From Otatea glauca (lineage: Eukaryota > Streptophyta > Magnoliopsida > Poales > Poaceae), in the NCBI GenBank assembly GCA_036346275.1, contig CM070722.1, positions 27,923,336 to 27,987,335 on the forward strand: a stretch of 64,000 bases of DNA, given 5' to 3'. Under the pieces are notes generated by a model. It made no database searches. It saw only the letters and a list, made by a program, of their open reading frames with translations, and was not told the origin of the DNA. Position numbers and translations under genes: made by a program. Positions 23,609 to 35,140 of this stretch are shown piece after piece (position 1 is the stretch's first letter; each line of letters starts with the position of its first letter).

Positions 23609-25248
23609 TGAAGGACCGAGATGGCGAACAGAGGGGGTGAATGGTCGCAAATAAAATTTCCCCAAAATACTCCAACAAAAACCTCGACAAGATCGCTCAA
23701 AGGAAATCGTGAAAAACCTGAAAAACTAGACAACTATGTGTACCCCAAGCTTGCATGGATAAGTACCATAAAATATGTGGGGATTTTTGAGTCACAATAC
23801 TGGTTGTCTAGTGTCCAAGATAAAGAGGAATCAATTCAAACTCTTGCTTTTAGAAAGGACATCAATTCAAATCACAAAAGTCACTTTCAGAAAAGCAAAA
23901 GCAGAATTTCCAGAACTTGTCCTCATTGCACAGGAGGTTGGTGGGTTTCTGCAGCTCAAAAAATTTTGAGACTTTTTCTCCCTATGAGCATCAGAGTTTT
24001 GAAGAACTCCACCAAATTTATCCTCAAAAAAACATACAGAAAAAACAGGAAAAATCTAAAAACACAGTCTGGTCAAGAACTTCGAGCAGAAAGTTTGGGG
24101 CTCGGTTTTCACCTCATGGCGCCCAAACGGTGCAACAAATGAACTCCCAAATTTTTCTGCAAGTGGATATCAGAGTCCCTCACCTCCTTCAACAAGAATC
24201 ACTTGAAAAATATTTGTATAGACTTTTCTAGAAATCAAACACTGACTGCTGCGCGAAGAACAAGTTCTGAACAAAGTTGGAACTTGAAAGAAAAGATGTT
24301 CTCTACTCAATCCAAGAGTGCAAAAGAGATGTAAAACCATATGAACACACTCAAAACATCCAAGATCAGCAGCATTTGGAAGGAGGGGAGGCAAATCCAA
24401 ATTACATGAAAGTAAATTGTGAGAAAGTAATTGCGGGAAAGTAAATACTGAATTTAAATTGCGTAAAGTAAAGACATAATGTAAATGCGCAAAATAAATT
24501 CAGAGGTGGATGGATAAAACTTTCATTTCTGGAAGGAGAGGTTACAAAGCCTCACTTTCATGTGGGCAAAGCTCAAAGGAGCATTCACAAACCTCAAAAC
24601 CTTCAAAGGAAGGAGGCTACCCCTCCACCCCTATTTATACTACTCTTGGGCCACCTACCACCCTTGGATGAGTCCCTCAACCCTAGAGCACTCATCTAAG
24701 GGCTAGGATTAACCCACACACACAGCCATGCAAGGGCTAACCCAAAACCCACACACATACCGGGTTTTCTTGCACAGTTTTCAAAGCATACTACCTAGAC
24801 CCGCTAACCTATCAACTAGACCTCAATCCGACGGCCCTCATTGATCCACGCGGCATCTAGCTAGCATCAGATCCTTTCCTTGTCATCTTGACTTGCCCGG
24901 ACTCCATCTCCGATTATCTTCCGGCGATCTCCCAACCGTCTGGACCTCCGACACTCCTCGCCTAGTCCCGGTCATCCTTCGCCTCACCATGACCTAGCAC
25001 CGTCGTCCTGCAACCATCAAAGACAAGGAGAAAAACCTTTCACATAGCAATGCCCACAATGATATGCAATATACCATCCAACTCATCACTACCGCGCCCA
25101 TACAACCGTAATGCCACTCCTGGCAGAGACAGCTCAAATTGCTTCATTTTGAAAATCAATCCAAATCAAACTCAAACTTGAGCACACCTTGCTCAAATAA
25201 AGTCAAATACTCATCACAAACATGGATGGACCTCCACATGGTCCTTCA
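23609..25248 (-). repeat. Copia LTR, right copy (5' LTR of the element)
   Basis: Matches 14203-15845 with scattered substitutions and small indels. A minus-strand TATA box is at about 24630-24645. It would drive transcription leftwards through gag and pol. Confidence 0.9.
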
Positions 25249-27695
25249 ATAATCTACCCATTTTCCAGGTATTAACAGGGTAGGATCCTAAAATTATTTT
25301 AAAACTATTTCCGCGATATTTGGCTTCTATTCGAGATGGTTTCCATATAAGTGATCATTAGGTCCTAACAAGGACTTAATGCAGATTAGCACAATTATAA
25401 GATATTTTTGCATAATCAGCAAGGGCATTATTTTTCAAGGTTATAGGATTTGGTTTTGTCAAATTTGAAGTTAGTTTGAGGAAGTTATGACTATTTGGAT
25501 TATACAAGCATTGAAATTTCAACTACTAAATATTTACTATTTCCTATGGTAATCCTTATACATTTTTATATATCCGTGATCCTTGCGATGTCAAAAGTAT
25601 AACAAAACTGGTTTGATGCTTATTTGAATTCATTTGATCCATATTTCAACTATTCAATTTTCAATGCAAGAGAAGCTTCTCATGCTCACCTTTTTAATAA
25701 AAACTTAGTTCAATCTTGGATACTTTTGTAGAAATGGAACATTTACAGTCACAGGGACATGTGAGAACAATTTCATGATTTTAGAAGCTATAATTTGCAT
25801 AGCTACTATATGTTACATAAAAGGGACTTTAAACAAACTTGCTTGAAATAATTTGAACTACAGTGATCATCTAAATTCTGTTACATATTCCAAATCCTTA
25901 TGGCTTAATTCAAATTTAGAAACTTATTTCATCTTATTTTAGATTTCTTTTATATAAGTTATGTATATTTGAGTTTTTAGTGTATTGAATGTACCCTTTA
26001 ATAGAAAGTAGCTCAAACATAAATGAAATTTAAATATTTTTATATATTTGAACTTCTGGAAGCATAAGGATTCCATCAAAATTGGTTTCATTCAATTCTA
26101 AGTTTATCTGCAGAATTTTTATACGAAGCATATCTTTAGGCCTTTTATTCAAATTCGAATTTCAAATTCACCCAGTGAAGATTTTCAAATTTTTATTGCA
26201 TATTCTGATGGTACCTGATTTTACATGAATATAGAAATTCATTTCACTAATTTTGGAGTTATAATGCAAAAGTTACAAGTGATTGAATTATTTCGGGTAT
26301 ACTAAATCAGGAAAAATTGAAAATACGCTTTCTATATAGAGATGGCGTATTTTACCGGTTTGACTGGCTTCTTCTCACGCCACTGACGACTGGGGCCCGG
26401 GGGTCAGCGAGACAGGGCAGAGGAGGCGCTAGGGCACGACGGCGACGGCGTTCCGGCGGGGTTCCGGCGAAGGCGAGGGCACCATGAGCTTTAGTCAATC
26501 ACCCCGCATCTGATGGTGGGGTCAATCACTTCCAGCAACGGTCGGAGCGGGCTGCCACCGTGAGCAAGCGGCGGAGGGAAGGGCGGCTCACCGGGGAAGA
26601 AGAAAAAGTGAGTCTCCGGCCGAATCGGTAACGTGATGAGCATCAGTGGGTCACTTGAGCTCCATTTTGGCGGTTGGTTCGTTCAGAGAAGTGACGAGTT
26701 GGGCCGCCACTGTGCGACCGGAGTTGGGGAAGAAGAAGTCAGTGCGGCGGCGTTGCGGGCAAAGGAAGCTGAAATTGACAGGTTGGAGAAGCTCATGAGG
26801 CCGCAGTGAAGCTCCATGACGAATGGATTCCAAGAATTCTTACCGAATTGGCTTGAATCGGTTTTCCCTCCACTTTTTGCTTGCGGCGGCAAAGAGCTGA
26901 CAGTGTTGAACTTGGCAACGATTTGGAGAAGATGATCAGGCTGTGAGATTCCTGGAAGGCGCGCAATGACATGCAGCAGCCGAGCTCTTCACTTGCTCCA
27001 CTCAAGAAATTTGGTCTGAGGATTGCTTGACTTCCTTGGTTTGGGTTAATTAAAATTCTGACACTGTGCACTGCTCAGAATTTTAATTTTGGATTTTGAT
27101 TTAATTAAAGGTGAAAAAATTATTATTTATTTTTAAAACTTTTTGTAGTTGTTTGGTTTGGGTTAATAATGTCTATATAAAAATTTCAAGTCGAAATATG
27201 GTGCAATTATTTTACAAAAATTTTGACATGTTAATTTTCAGATTTTTAAGTTCTCTATTTTTGAATTTTAAAAGGCCTTAAATTACATTATTAATTCCTG
27301 ATATTTTTACCATAAGTAAATATTGACTTAAGGATATTATGGTAAATTTTTCAAGTTTATAAAATTTTATAATAAATCTGTCTTTGCACTATTTGGAGGT
27401 CAAAGGGATGTCCTCTCAACTATTTAATACTTTCTTATGTATTAAAATTTATTTGTTGGCTAAACTCATCCACTGCATGCTTGGAGTTACCATGGTAAAT
27501 TTTTCTAACTTTTACTTTTACCATTTCACCATTTTACCATTTCCCATTTACTAATTCTATTTGTTGGATTTCCATACAATACAAAAATCCAAAGAAATTC
27601 AAATAAGAACCAATGAAGCCAATAAAACTCATAAATAAATATTTTAAAATTTAAAATATTTATTTTTATATTACTTTATTTTTCGGGATGTTACA

Positions 27696-27700
27696 ATCAG
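27696..27700. repeat. Target site duplication ATCAG, right arm of the giant-LTR element
   Basis: Exact copy of 1108-1112. The pair sets the element borders and shows both LTRs came in one insertion. Confidence 0.9.
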
Positions 27701-28930
27701 GCACCTTAGGAATCCAATCCCAATCCCTGTCTGATCTAGAGAGACAGCAACCTAGTAAGTATATGTTTATTGGCTACAATTCACATCTCCACAACTTTGC
27801 ATAAACTCATACTCAAAAACCGATTTCCTCAACAGAAAAGAAGCGTGACCGACCAAACAAGAAAGTCTTAGCTGCAAGGGGGCAAAAACCCCATGAACAA
27901 TTGGCCGAAAGCTCCCCACATGCATCGGGCATGGATGAGGTAAACAATTTTTTTTAAGCCGACCTCCATCCTAGGATAACAAATTTACTAACAAACTTTT
28001 AAATCTCTTCTGCAACCTTCACTTCCCCCTGCTACACATATTGCCGATGTTCTGGCCAATCTTCTCACAGAAATAGATCTTTCGCTTCCATCATCACAAC
28101 CGATGCCTAAAACTGAAGTGCCTCAAGGTAAAACTCATGCTACCACCACCCCTAAATATCCGCCCAACAAGTCAGTTGAATCCCCCACTAACATGCTAGG
28201 ATTCGACTTATCAGACCTAGAGAATGAACCAAAATTGGAGATAGGATCTTTCCCTAAGACAATTCAGAAAACTATTTTTGCTTCCAAAGATGCATTGGCC
28301 ATAGTAGCATCGACTCCAGACACTAGGGAGAAGCTCAAACATCTCTTTAAGCTGCTTCACACTCCATCGACCTTACTTCTAGAAAATTCGCAGCCGATAT
28401 GTGAGGCAATGGACGCGGTTAAGACTGAATTGCCAAATGAAGCTATATACCATCGCCCTGCTTGATGTTTGCTTCTTAGATGACAAGAAAAAATCGGTCC
28501 AAGTGGCCAAGGCAAGAATGGAGCAACGGTCAGCGCAATGGAAGGACAAGAAACTCCTTGACAAACTGGTAGCCTATGCTAAGGCACAGAAGGCAAAATA
28601 CGACAAGGACATTAGGGCCCTCAAGGATATCAAGCTTTCCTATTCCAACCTAGAATCGACCAAAAAATCCTTGGAGTAAGAGATGATTAAAGTAAACACC
28701 CAACTATCCGATAGACAGGAACGTATGGTGAGTGTCTTATCTGCCTCGAAGCTCAAAAAATCTCTATCACCTCATTGATTGCAGCTTACAAAAAAACAAT
28801 TGGCTAAGGTTACCCCTGTGCCTAACAGCCAGGAAGTCGACCCACAGATCCTTGATGACATTGAAGCAACAATTGCAAAAGTCGTGGATGCTGTATTTGG
28901 ACTTGTCCAAGATATCTAGCGCCTCATACT
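27701..28930 (+). pseudogene. Antisense ORF of Tat element, 3' part, coiled-coil tail
   Basis: Continues the plus-strand ORF after the insertion. An open frame starts at 27992 after a stop (a TAA at 27989) and passes through an ATG at 28103 to a stop at 28463-28465. A second frame, 28401-28679, carries a lysine-rich, probably helical segment with many Lys, Ala and Gln residues, such as KDKKLLDKLVAYAK. A third short open stretch follows to about 28920. The tail converges on the end of pol. I see no catalytic motif. The low-complexity charged sequence fits the variable C-terminal region of PMD-type retroelement ORFs, but this is inferred from position rather than from a conserved motif. Confidence 0.45.
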
Positions 28931-29220
28931 ACTTTGTCGGCTTTCAATACCATGTTGTAATCATCAGCTTCTTCTGAATACAATATCTGAATGTTTGTGA
29001 TTGGTCGTCCTTTTGAAATAACATTTGGGATATTCTTGTAACAATATTTATATTTGGTTGTTTAACCAATTTAATGTTTTTTAATCTTATTTACGCCAAG
29101 TGTGATGTTTGTAATCGGCTATAATTTATCCACTATCACAGCTCATAGCCAGAATTAACCGCAACGGGTTAACTTGGCTTTTCATGACCGATAATCACCC
29201 TCAGCTGATCAAGAACCAAT
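28931..29220. other. Non-coding gap between convergent ORFs of the Tat element
   Basis: AT-rich spacer between the antisense ORF tail and the end of pol. No ORF or RNA motif recognised. Both transcription units end here, so overlapping polyadenylation signals would be expected, but none is clear enough to place. Confidence 0.4.
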
Positions 29221-30490
29221 TCAATTACTTGGGTGGTACTTCTTTAAGTATTTACCATTGATCACTTTAGGAAATACCATTCCTTCCAATGTTTCCAAAA
29301 CATAAGAATTTTATCCACAAGTCGATGAATTCTATATGGTCCTTCCCATGTTAGGGACTATTTGACAAATCGGTTATCTCTAGAGCCAGCATGAAATATA
29401 GTTTTCCAAACCAAATTGGCTTCATAAAATGACTTAGGCATCACTTTTTTACTGTAAGCCCTCGCAATTCTCACCTTAATCTTCTTAAGCCAATCTAGCA
29501 TATGTAAACGTAATTCCGCTAAGTCGTCTAAGTTATCATACATTAGATCCTTATAATCCTAAGCTAATAATCCATTTTGCCTGGCTATTCTTATTGAATC
29601 AATGTTAATTTCCATGGCCAACATGACTTCTTGTCCATAAACCAATTAGTAAGGCGATAGCTTGGTCGCACCATGGCAAGCAATCTGGTAAGCCCATAAA
29701 GACTCCGATAACGTCACATGCCAATTCCTTAGTTTTTCTTCAATTTTTCTCTTGATTAACTTAATCAATGTTTTATTTGATGACTCGGCTTGACCATTAG
29801 CCTGAGCATAATAGGGTGATGAATTCAAAAAATTTATACCAAACTTCTAGCAAAACCTTGAAACTTAACGGACATAAACACATTGCCTTGATCAGTCGTA
29901 ATAGTTTGAGGAATCCCAAACCGATGAACGATATGTTCCATAACAAATCTGACAGCTTCTACACTCATAACCTTCTTGAGAGGTATCGTTTCAACCCATT
30001 TAGAAAAATAATCAGTCGCGGTCAAAATATACTTATGGCCTTTAGATGACATAGGAAACATTTGTCCAATTACATCTATTCCTCATCCTCTAAATGGTCA
30101 AGGCTTGATAATTGGATATAAAGCCGATTCTAGAGCTAATTGTAAGTTGCCAAATTTCTGACAAGTCTGGCATCCCCAATAATATTTGAAGCAATCTTTC
30201 AACATTGTTTGCCAAAAACATCCAGTACGCCTAAGTTGCCATTTCATCTTGTGAGCCAATTGATGAGTTCCACAAATATCTTTATGTACTTCACCTATTG
30301 CTATCTTAGCTTCTTCGGATCCAAGGCACTTTAGCAATAAATCCTCTAATATCCGATAATAGAGTACATCATCGAACAAGACATATTTTAGGACTTGTCT
30401 CTTAATTTTTCGATCGGCGGCCTTTGAAGGATCGGTTAAATAGTCATTTATTTTTGCCCTCCAATCGTCTTCTGCGATGCACATGATCAT
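29221..30490 (-). pseudogene. Tat-element integrase, frameshifted
   Basis: Four frames. 30098-30490 has the zinc-binding part, with His residues in VHKDICGTHQ and Cys residues in CQTCQ. 29834-30061 has the core with TATDYFSKWVE and ITTDQG, holding the two catalytic Asp. 29646-29828 has SSPYYAQANGQAE with the catalytic Glu. 29358-29543 has the C-terminal FYEANLVWK segment. The end GKYLKKYHP leads to a stop at 29221-29223. All motifs expected for a Gypsy integrase are present but split by frame breaks. No chromodomain is seen, as expected for Tat. Confidence 0.88.
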
Positions 30491-31163
30491 TTTTTCTATT
30501 GGTTCACACTCCTCTAAACAGTCAAAAACTTTATAACCTGATGCCTACTGAGCTAAATTATTGGCCTTAATATTCATTTCACGAGGAACATGGTGAATTG
30601 CAAAAGAACCAAATGAGTCGATAAGCTTAAGACATTCACCTATATCGGCTTAAAGTTTCGTCATAACAATTATATTCCCCCTAATTTGTTGGACTACTAA
30701 TGAAGAATCACCATAATCCTCAACAGAGTCGACCCTGATATTGTCGAGTAACTGTAGGCCTTTAAACATGCTTCATATTTGGCTTGATTATTAGAACACT
30801 TAAATTTAGCCGAAATGCAAACTCAAAATTGTACCCTTTTGGCAAAATTAATATCACTCCAATACCATCACCCTCTCGGCATACCGATCCATCAAAAAAC
30901 AATTTTCATGGGGCAACAGATACTAGACCAGCACTCATACCAGTTTCATCTCCTATCATAAAATCAGCAACCACTTGAGCTTTGACGGCCTTAGCCGATT
31001 CATATGTTAAGTCAAACTCGATGAGCATGTATGCCCATTTACCAAGTCGACCTTGTAAATTTGGAGTTGACAGCATATATTTTATAACATCGATTTTACA
31101 AACAACCTTACAAACTGATCCTAAAATATAATGCCTTAACTGAGTGCAAACAAAATATAATGA
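30491..31163 (-). pseudogene. Second (archaeal-type) RNase H remnant of the Tat element
   Basis: The minus strand around 30880-31010 reads VVADFM, then after a stop FFDGSVCREGDG and GVILILPKG. The DGS motif with following glycines is the first catalytic block of the additional RNase H found in Tat-clade elements, between the ordinary RNase H and integrase. Later catalytic blocks are not clear. Several stops and frame breaks. Confidence 0.65.
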
Positions 31164-32327
31164 CTAGCAGAGCTTTTCTACAAAAGGGTATCTAGTTTCT
31201 GTGTCAATTAATCGTTGGCTTAAGTAGAAAATAATCCGCTCTTTACTGTCAATCTCTTGCGCCAAAATAGCTACAATTGTTGCCTCCTCAGCCGATATAT
31301 ATAACCTAAACAACACATCTTTCTTTGGTGCGGCCAAGACTGGAGGCTTGAATAGATACTCCTTAATACTCTCAAAAGCTTCTTGTTGATCTGCTCCCCA
31401 AACAAATTCTAGATTTTCCTTTAACTTCAATAACGAAGTAAACAAACTAATTAGGCCAAATAAATTTGAAATGAAACACTGCAAATAATTAATCTTGCCG
31501 ATCAGCTTCTGTAAATCCTTTTTGCAAACTGGTAGCTTAGTTTTTGCTATAGCTTTGACCCTTTCTTGATTGACTTCAATCCCTCTTTCATGGATCATAA
31601 ATCCTAAAAATTATCCAGCCAATATGCTAAAAGCACACTTGTATGGATTCATCTTTAAACCATGTGCCCTTGTCTTTTTTAACACTGTTTCCAAATTGGC
31701 TAGATGCTGCAAATCTTCCTTAGATTTTACAATAACATCATCGATATAAATCTCCACAGTATGACCGATCAAATCTTGAAAGATTAAATTCATGGTACGT
31801 TGGTACGTTACACCAGCATTTTTCAAGCCGAATGTCATCACCACCTATTCAAATAAACCTAGGGCACCAGGGCACCTAAAAGCTGTCTTAGGTATATCAA
31901 CTTCTGCCGTGAATATCTGATTGTATCCGGTATTACCATCAAGAAAGCTAATAATCTTGTTCCCCGATGCAGCATCGATAAGCATATCGGCTATTGGCAT
32001 TGTGTACTCATCATTAGGTGTGGCTTCATTCAAATCCCTAAAATCGATACACATCCTGAGTTTGCCATTTTTCTTCATAACAGGAACAATATTAGAAACC
32101 CACTGAGCATATTGGCAAGGCCTGGTAAACTTAGACTTCAACAATCGCTCAATTTCTTCTTTTATAGTGGTATACAAGGCTGAATTAAATAATCTAGGGG
32201 ACTGTTTAAATGGCTGATAACCTAACTTTATAGGTAACCAATGTTCAACAAGTTGTCGGCTTAAACCAGGCATCTCATGAGACTCCCAAGTAAAACAATC
32301 TTTATAATTTTTTAACATCTTGACCAA
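31164..32327 (-). pseudogene. Tat-element reverse transcriptase and first RNase H, broken
   Basis: 32327-31845 covers the N-terminal part (VRxW-type spacing with PVMKKNGKLRMCIDFRDLNEA). 31844-31611 holds the catalytic box YIDDVIVKS intact. 31598-31164 continues with the thumb and RNase H start (LQKLIGKINYL, LFRLYISAEE, where the RNase H Asp is changed, and YLSQRLIDTETRY). Stops separate the frames at 31845 and about 31605. The palm motif in the first frame reads SFLDGNTGYNQI where an Asp-Met pair is usual in the family. Confidence 0.88.
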
Positions 32328-32523
32328 CTTCTCCTTATAATCTTGGCTAATTTTGGACCAATAAAAGTTGGTCTTTTTCTATCACCATCACCTATGTCGA
32401 CTTCGTCCAGTAAATCAGTCGACGTGAAGCCTTGGCCTAATTTCTTGATTTCTTGAAAACTTTCAATGGCCTCATAGCTAACTGTTGTCTGTTGATAGCT
32501 TCACATTTTATTTTGTAAAGCCT

Positions 32524-33399
32524 TTACTGTCGATTTGGGCTCCATCGGCATAAAATTTCACTTGTCCGAACAAGCGTGCTCGGCCTTACATTTATCGGAA
32601 TAAGCCCAGTTTTATTGACGCAAATAAAATCATAATCATCCAGCACTTTACCCGATATACACTCGGCCTCATCATGTTGCCAATTTGCGTCTAAATTGGC
32701 CATGGTTATATGAGCCAATGTATCATCTTGAATCACTTCTACCTCATTCCCATTCCATTGGATGAGCATCTGATGCATGGTTGATAGAATGCAGCAATTG
32801 GCGTGAATCCAATCTCGTCCTAATAGAATACTATAATTACCCTCTGCGTCAACCACAAAAAAGACAGTTGGCAAAGTTTTACTGTTAACTATGAGTACGG
32901 TCACCACGACTCCCTTTGCTTCTGTGGGATTGCTTGTGAAGTCATTCAAAACCATATTAATTTTAATCAGATTTCCATCGAACTTACCCATCTTTTTGCA
33001 TGTAGTGTAGTGCATCAAATTGACAGTTGCTCCTCCATCAAAAAGCATCCTTGACATTGGTTTGCCATTGATATGACATTTCAAATACAATGGCTTTAGA
33101 TGCCGATGATTATCTTGGGATTTTTCAAAAACTGCATCTTGAGCCCCCAAGCACAAATGGGCAAACATTTCTTTTGTTGATGCAGTACTTATTTTAAACT
33201 CAGCTGGCAGTGCGAACACCATGTTGATGTTCATCAGAGGTGGAGAATCATCTCGAATCATGGGTGAATCCAAATCGTCGGCTGAGTCGAATTCGTCCTC
33301 AATTGGTTCCTTTTTCGTCCACTCCTTTTTAGCGATTTTCATCGGCCAAAGCTCGTTAAATGTTTCGTCTCTTTGTTTTTTCTGCTTGGCTTCTCTCAT
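32524..33399 (-). pseudogene. Tat-element aspartic protease region
   Basis: A 291-codon frame. It begins with an acidic linker, then HINGKPMSRMLFDGGATVNL, where DGGA is the protease active site in the form seen in Tat-type elements rather than DSG or DTG. Later YSILLGRDWIH is the usual downstream flap/ILG motif. The region between this frame and the reverse transcriptase (32328-32523) is broken. The protease would cut Gag-Pol. Confidence 0.8.
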
Positions 33400-34024
33400 C
33401 TCATGGGTCCTTAGGCTTTGAAGTCATCTGTATTGTGATCGGCTAAGTCCTGGAGGACACCATCTGGGCTTTGTTTCAATCAGCTCACGTATTTTTCCTA
33501 CCAGATCAACCTTAGCCACAGAACTTGACTCTTCATCCGTCCGTGTTTGCTCTTGGATCGGCCTAGAAATTCTTTCACAGACTGATCGATTATTGACCTG
33601 TTCATCACAACGGTACTATATCGGCTCAGATATTCTTTCTTTAACTGATCGTCGCTGCCAGTCACCTTGAAGCAGGTAGTGATCCATCAGTTTCTATTTG
33701 AAGTGAGCCGGTCGTAATCTTCAGGGTCTCCCTATCACTAGAGCTTGGCTGGACGTCAACATGATGTGCAATTTTCGACCTCGTATCTTGTATCGGCACT
33801 TTTCCTTTCCAGTAACATTGAACCATGTTGATCGAAAAAGGATTCGCATCCAATTGCATCGTCGGCTCTTTTGCAAATTTGAGTCAGCCATCTTCTATAA
33901 CCGATTGTATCTGCTGTTGAAAAATATTGCATGGTATTGTGAGAGAAAGAATGATGCCATTTGCAATACCTTCATTTCTTAATTTCTTTAGCCGACGTTA
34001 TAATGTGTCTCTCGGGCAACCGTA
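33400..34024. other. Degraded gag-protease linker of the Tat element
   Basis: Between the gag remnant and the protease frame. Only short broken frames in sense orientation; no zinc knuckle was identified with confidence. Confidence 0.4.
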
Positions 34025-34615
34025 TTATCTTTTCTTGTAGCAATAGATAAAAATACAGTCACATTTAGAAACATCAAAAGCATATTTTATTTTTGACTTA
34101 TTTTTAGTCGGTTTAAACCACGAACGGACCAAAGAAATTTTAGACCATTTAACCCATTTGGCTATATTAATTTCAGCCTCGTCATCTTCCGATGAATCAC
34201 TTGAACCATATTCGACGATGTTAACTTTTGCTTTATCCTTATCTTTATTATTGTTATTATTTTTAAACTTATCCATATAGCCTCTATTATCGGTAAAACT
34301 GCTTTCTTGAGCCGATACCCGATACAACAGGTGAGTCAAATTGGTAAACTCCTGCCCACCGAATTTTCCTTCAGCTGGGGAATTAACCCTTGGAAGGCTA
34401 AATCAGCTAACTGATTATCAGACAAAGTGATGCTAAAACCCAGATTTCTTACTTCCCTAAATCTCTTAATATAATCTGTAACCAATTCCCCAAATTTCTA
34501 TCGAGTAGCACTCAAGTCAAAAATTCTAAGTTCCAGACTTCCGAAGAAAAAGTATTCATGGAATCGCTTTCCAAATCGGTCCAAAAATTGATCGAATTTG
34601 AGGGTAGGCTTGATC
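34025..34615 (-). pseudogene. Tat-element Gag, internal to C-terminal part
   Basis: Minus-strand frames read KRFHEYFFFGSLELRIFDLS, a stop, then FGELVTDYIKRFREVRN and LADLAFQGLIPQLKE, the conserved Gag capsid-core segments of plant Gypsy elements. The frame at 34025-34339 continues with FTNLTHLLYRVS, an Asn/Lys-rich run and a Ser/Asp-acidic linker. The N-terminal half and the leader are absent: this remnant meets LTR sequence near 34600-34625. Confidence 0.78.
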
Positions 34616-34959
34616 AACAACGAATTACAAGAGATCTAAATTATAATACTACTCCTAGTTGATGGGAAAAAGTAGATAAAAAGTAGATGCAGGTTGTTTG
34701 ATTGATTGATTCCTTTTTTTCTGTTTGCCCTTGATCCTGTTTCTATAATACATAAGTCGATCATATCCTTCTCCAATGCGTTGCCAACTATGATCCGTAT
34801 CAGCCTCTGTACAGATAAAATTCCATCTTTAAATCAATATCGGTCACAATTCTAACTTCAACTTAACTTTTCCCTTTTTAACCGATATCGTTCAGAAATA
34901 TCTAATTTTATCCTTAACCTGACAAACCGGTTATATCTTGCCAAATTTTGGTGTAAACA
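34616..34959 (-). repeat. Tat-element 5' LTR, partial
   Basis: Minus strand begins TGTTTACACCAAAATTTGGC at 34959 and runs to about 34616, where Gag coding sequence takes over without a primer-binding site. A deletion removed the LTR end, primer site and start of gag. Confidence 0.65.
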
Positions 34960-34964
34960 GAATG

Positions 34965-35140
34965 GCAGCCGCATCGGATGGTGGTAGAGGCGGTGCGGGG
35001 CAAGAGATGAGGGAGGCGGTGGCTTGGAGAGGGGTGGTGATTAGGGTTAGGGGGTGGAGGCATATTTATATATGACGTGAGAGGAGTGATGAGAAATGGT
35101 TACATCTTGATTTAAGGGTTTAGAAAATGTGGGTCATGAA
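34965..35140. other. Short GC-rich host stretch between Tat element and hAT element
   Basis: No gene or repeat recognised; ends with GTCATGAA, one arm of the hAT duplication. Confidence 0.4.
35133..35140. repeat. 8-bp target site duplication of the hAT element, left arm
   Basis: GTCATGAA before 35141 corresponds to GTTATGAA after 47386 (47387-47394), one mismatch. Eight base pairs is the hAT standard. Confidence 0.8.

Larger units (their letters stand above)
14203..25248 (-). mobile_element. SIRE/Maximus-like Ty1/Copia retrotransposon
   Basis: An 11.0-kb minus-strand element with LTRs of 1643 and 1640 bp (14203-15845 and 23609-25248), terminal TGAAGGACC...GGTCCTTCA, primer site, polypurine tract and 5-bp duplication ATAAT. 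Pol domains follow the Copia order: gag, protease, integrase, reverse transcriptase, RNase H. A long gag with a single CCHC knuckle and acidic coiled-coil-like tail, plus nearly 2 kb between pol and the 3' LTR, fits the SIRE/Maximus lineage. Frameshifts in gag, protease, integrase and RT make it defective. It inserted into the right giant LTR, so it is younger than that element. Confidence 0.88.
1113..27695 (-). mobile_element. Giant-LTR non-autonomous retrotransposon (LARD type) with zinc-knuckle ORF
   Basis: Two direct repeats of about 5.6 kb (1113-6733 and 11364-27695, the latter interrupted) flank a 4.6-kb internal region. On the minus strand the LTR runs TGTAACATCCC to GGTCTCACA. A methionine-tRNA-type primer-binding site follows the upstream LTR (11348-11359) and a polypurine tract precedes the downstream one (6737-6747). 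The only convincing ORF is the 416-residue zinc-knuckle protein at 7880-9130. No protease, reverse transcriptase, RNase H or integrase is visible, so it must depend on enzymes from another element. LTR starts, tract and leader match the Tekay chromovirus at 36685-46545. By eye I count about 12 mismatches in the first 310 LTR positions, so the insertion is not very recent. Confidence 0.88.
11364..27695 (-). repeat. Giant LTR, right copy, split by a Copia insertion
   Basis: Second LTR copy, here the 5' LTR of the minus-strand element. After removing the Copia element (14203-25248) and one copy of its duplication it is about 5281 bp, some 340 bp shorter than the left copy because of a loss at about 27038. 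The palindrome CTCTGCAGAG lies at 12079-12088. The GC-rich island is at about 26360-27040. Confidence 0.88.
1..34959 (-). mobile_element. Tat-clade Ty3/Gypsy retrotransposon, outermost host, open at left edge
   Basis: A minus-strand element whose 5' end lies at 34959, where the minus strand begins TGTTTACACC, a usual start for this group. Reading leftwards come a partial LTR, part of gag, protease, reverse transcriptase, an archaeal-type RNase H remnant and integrase, ending near 29221. A plus-strand ORF of the plant-mobile-domain type then faces pol. That order, the DGGA protease motif and the second RNase H fit the Tat lineage of Gypsy. The element is interrupted by the insertion at 1113-27695; its 3' LTR lies beyond position 1, so its target duplication (GAATG at 34960 would be one arm) cannot be checked. 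All genes carry stops and frameshifts, so it is inactive. Confidence 0.8.
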
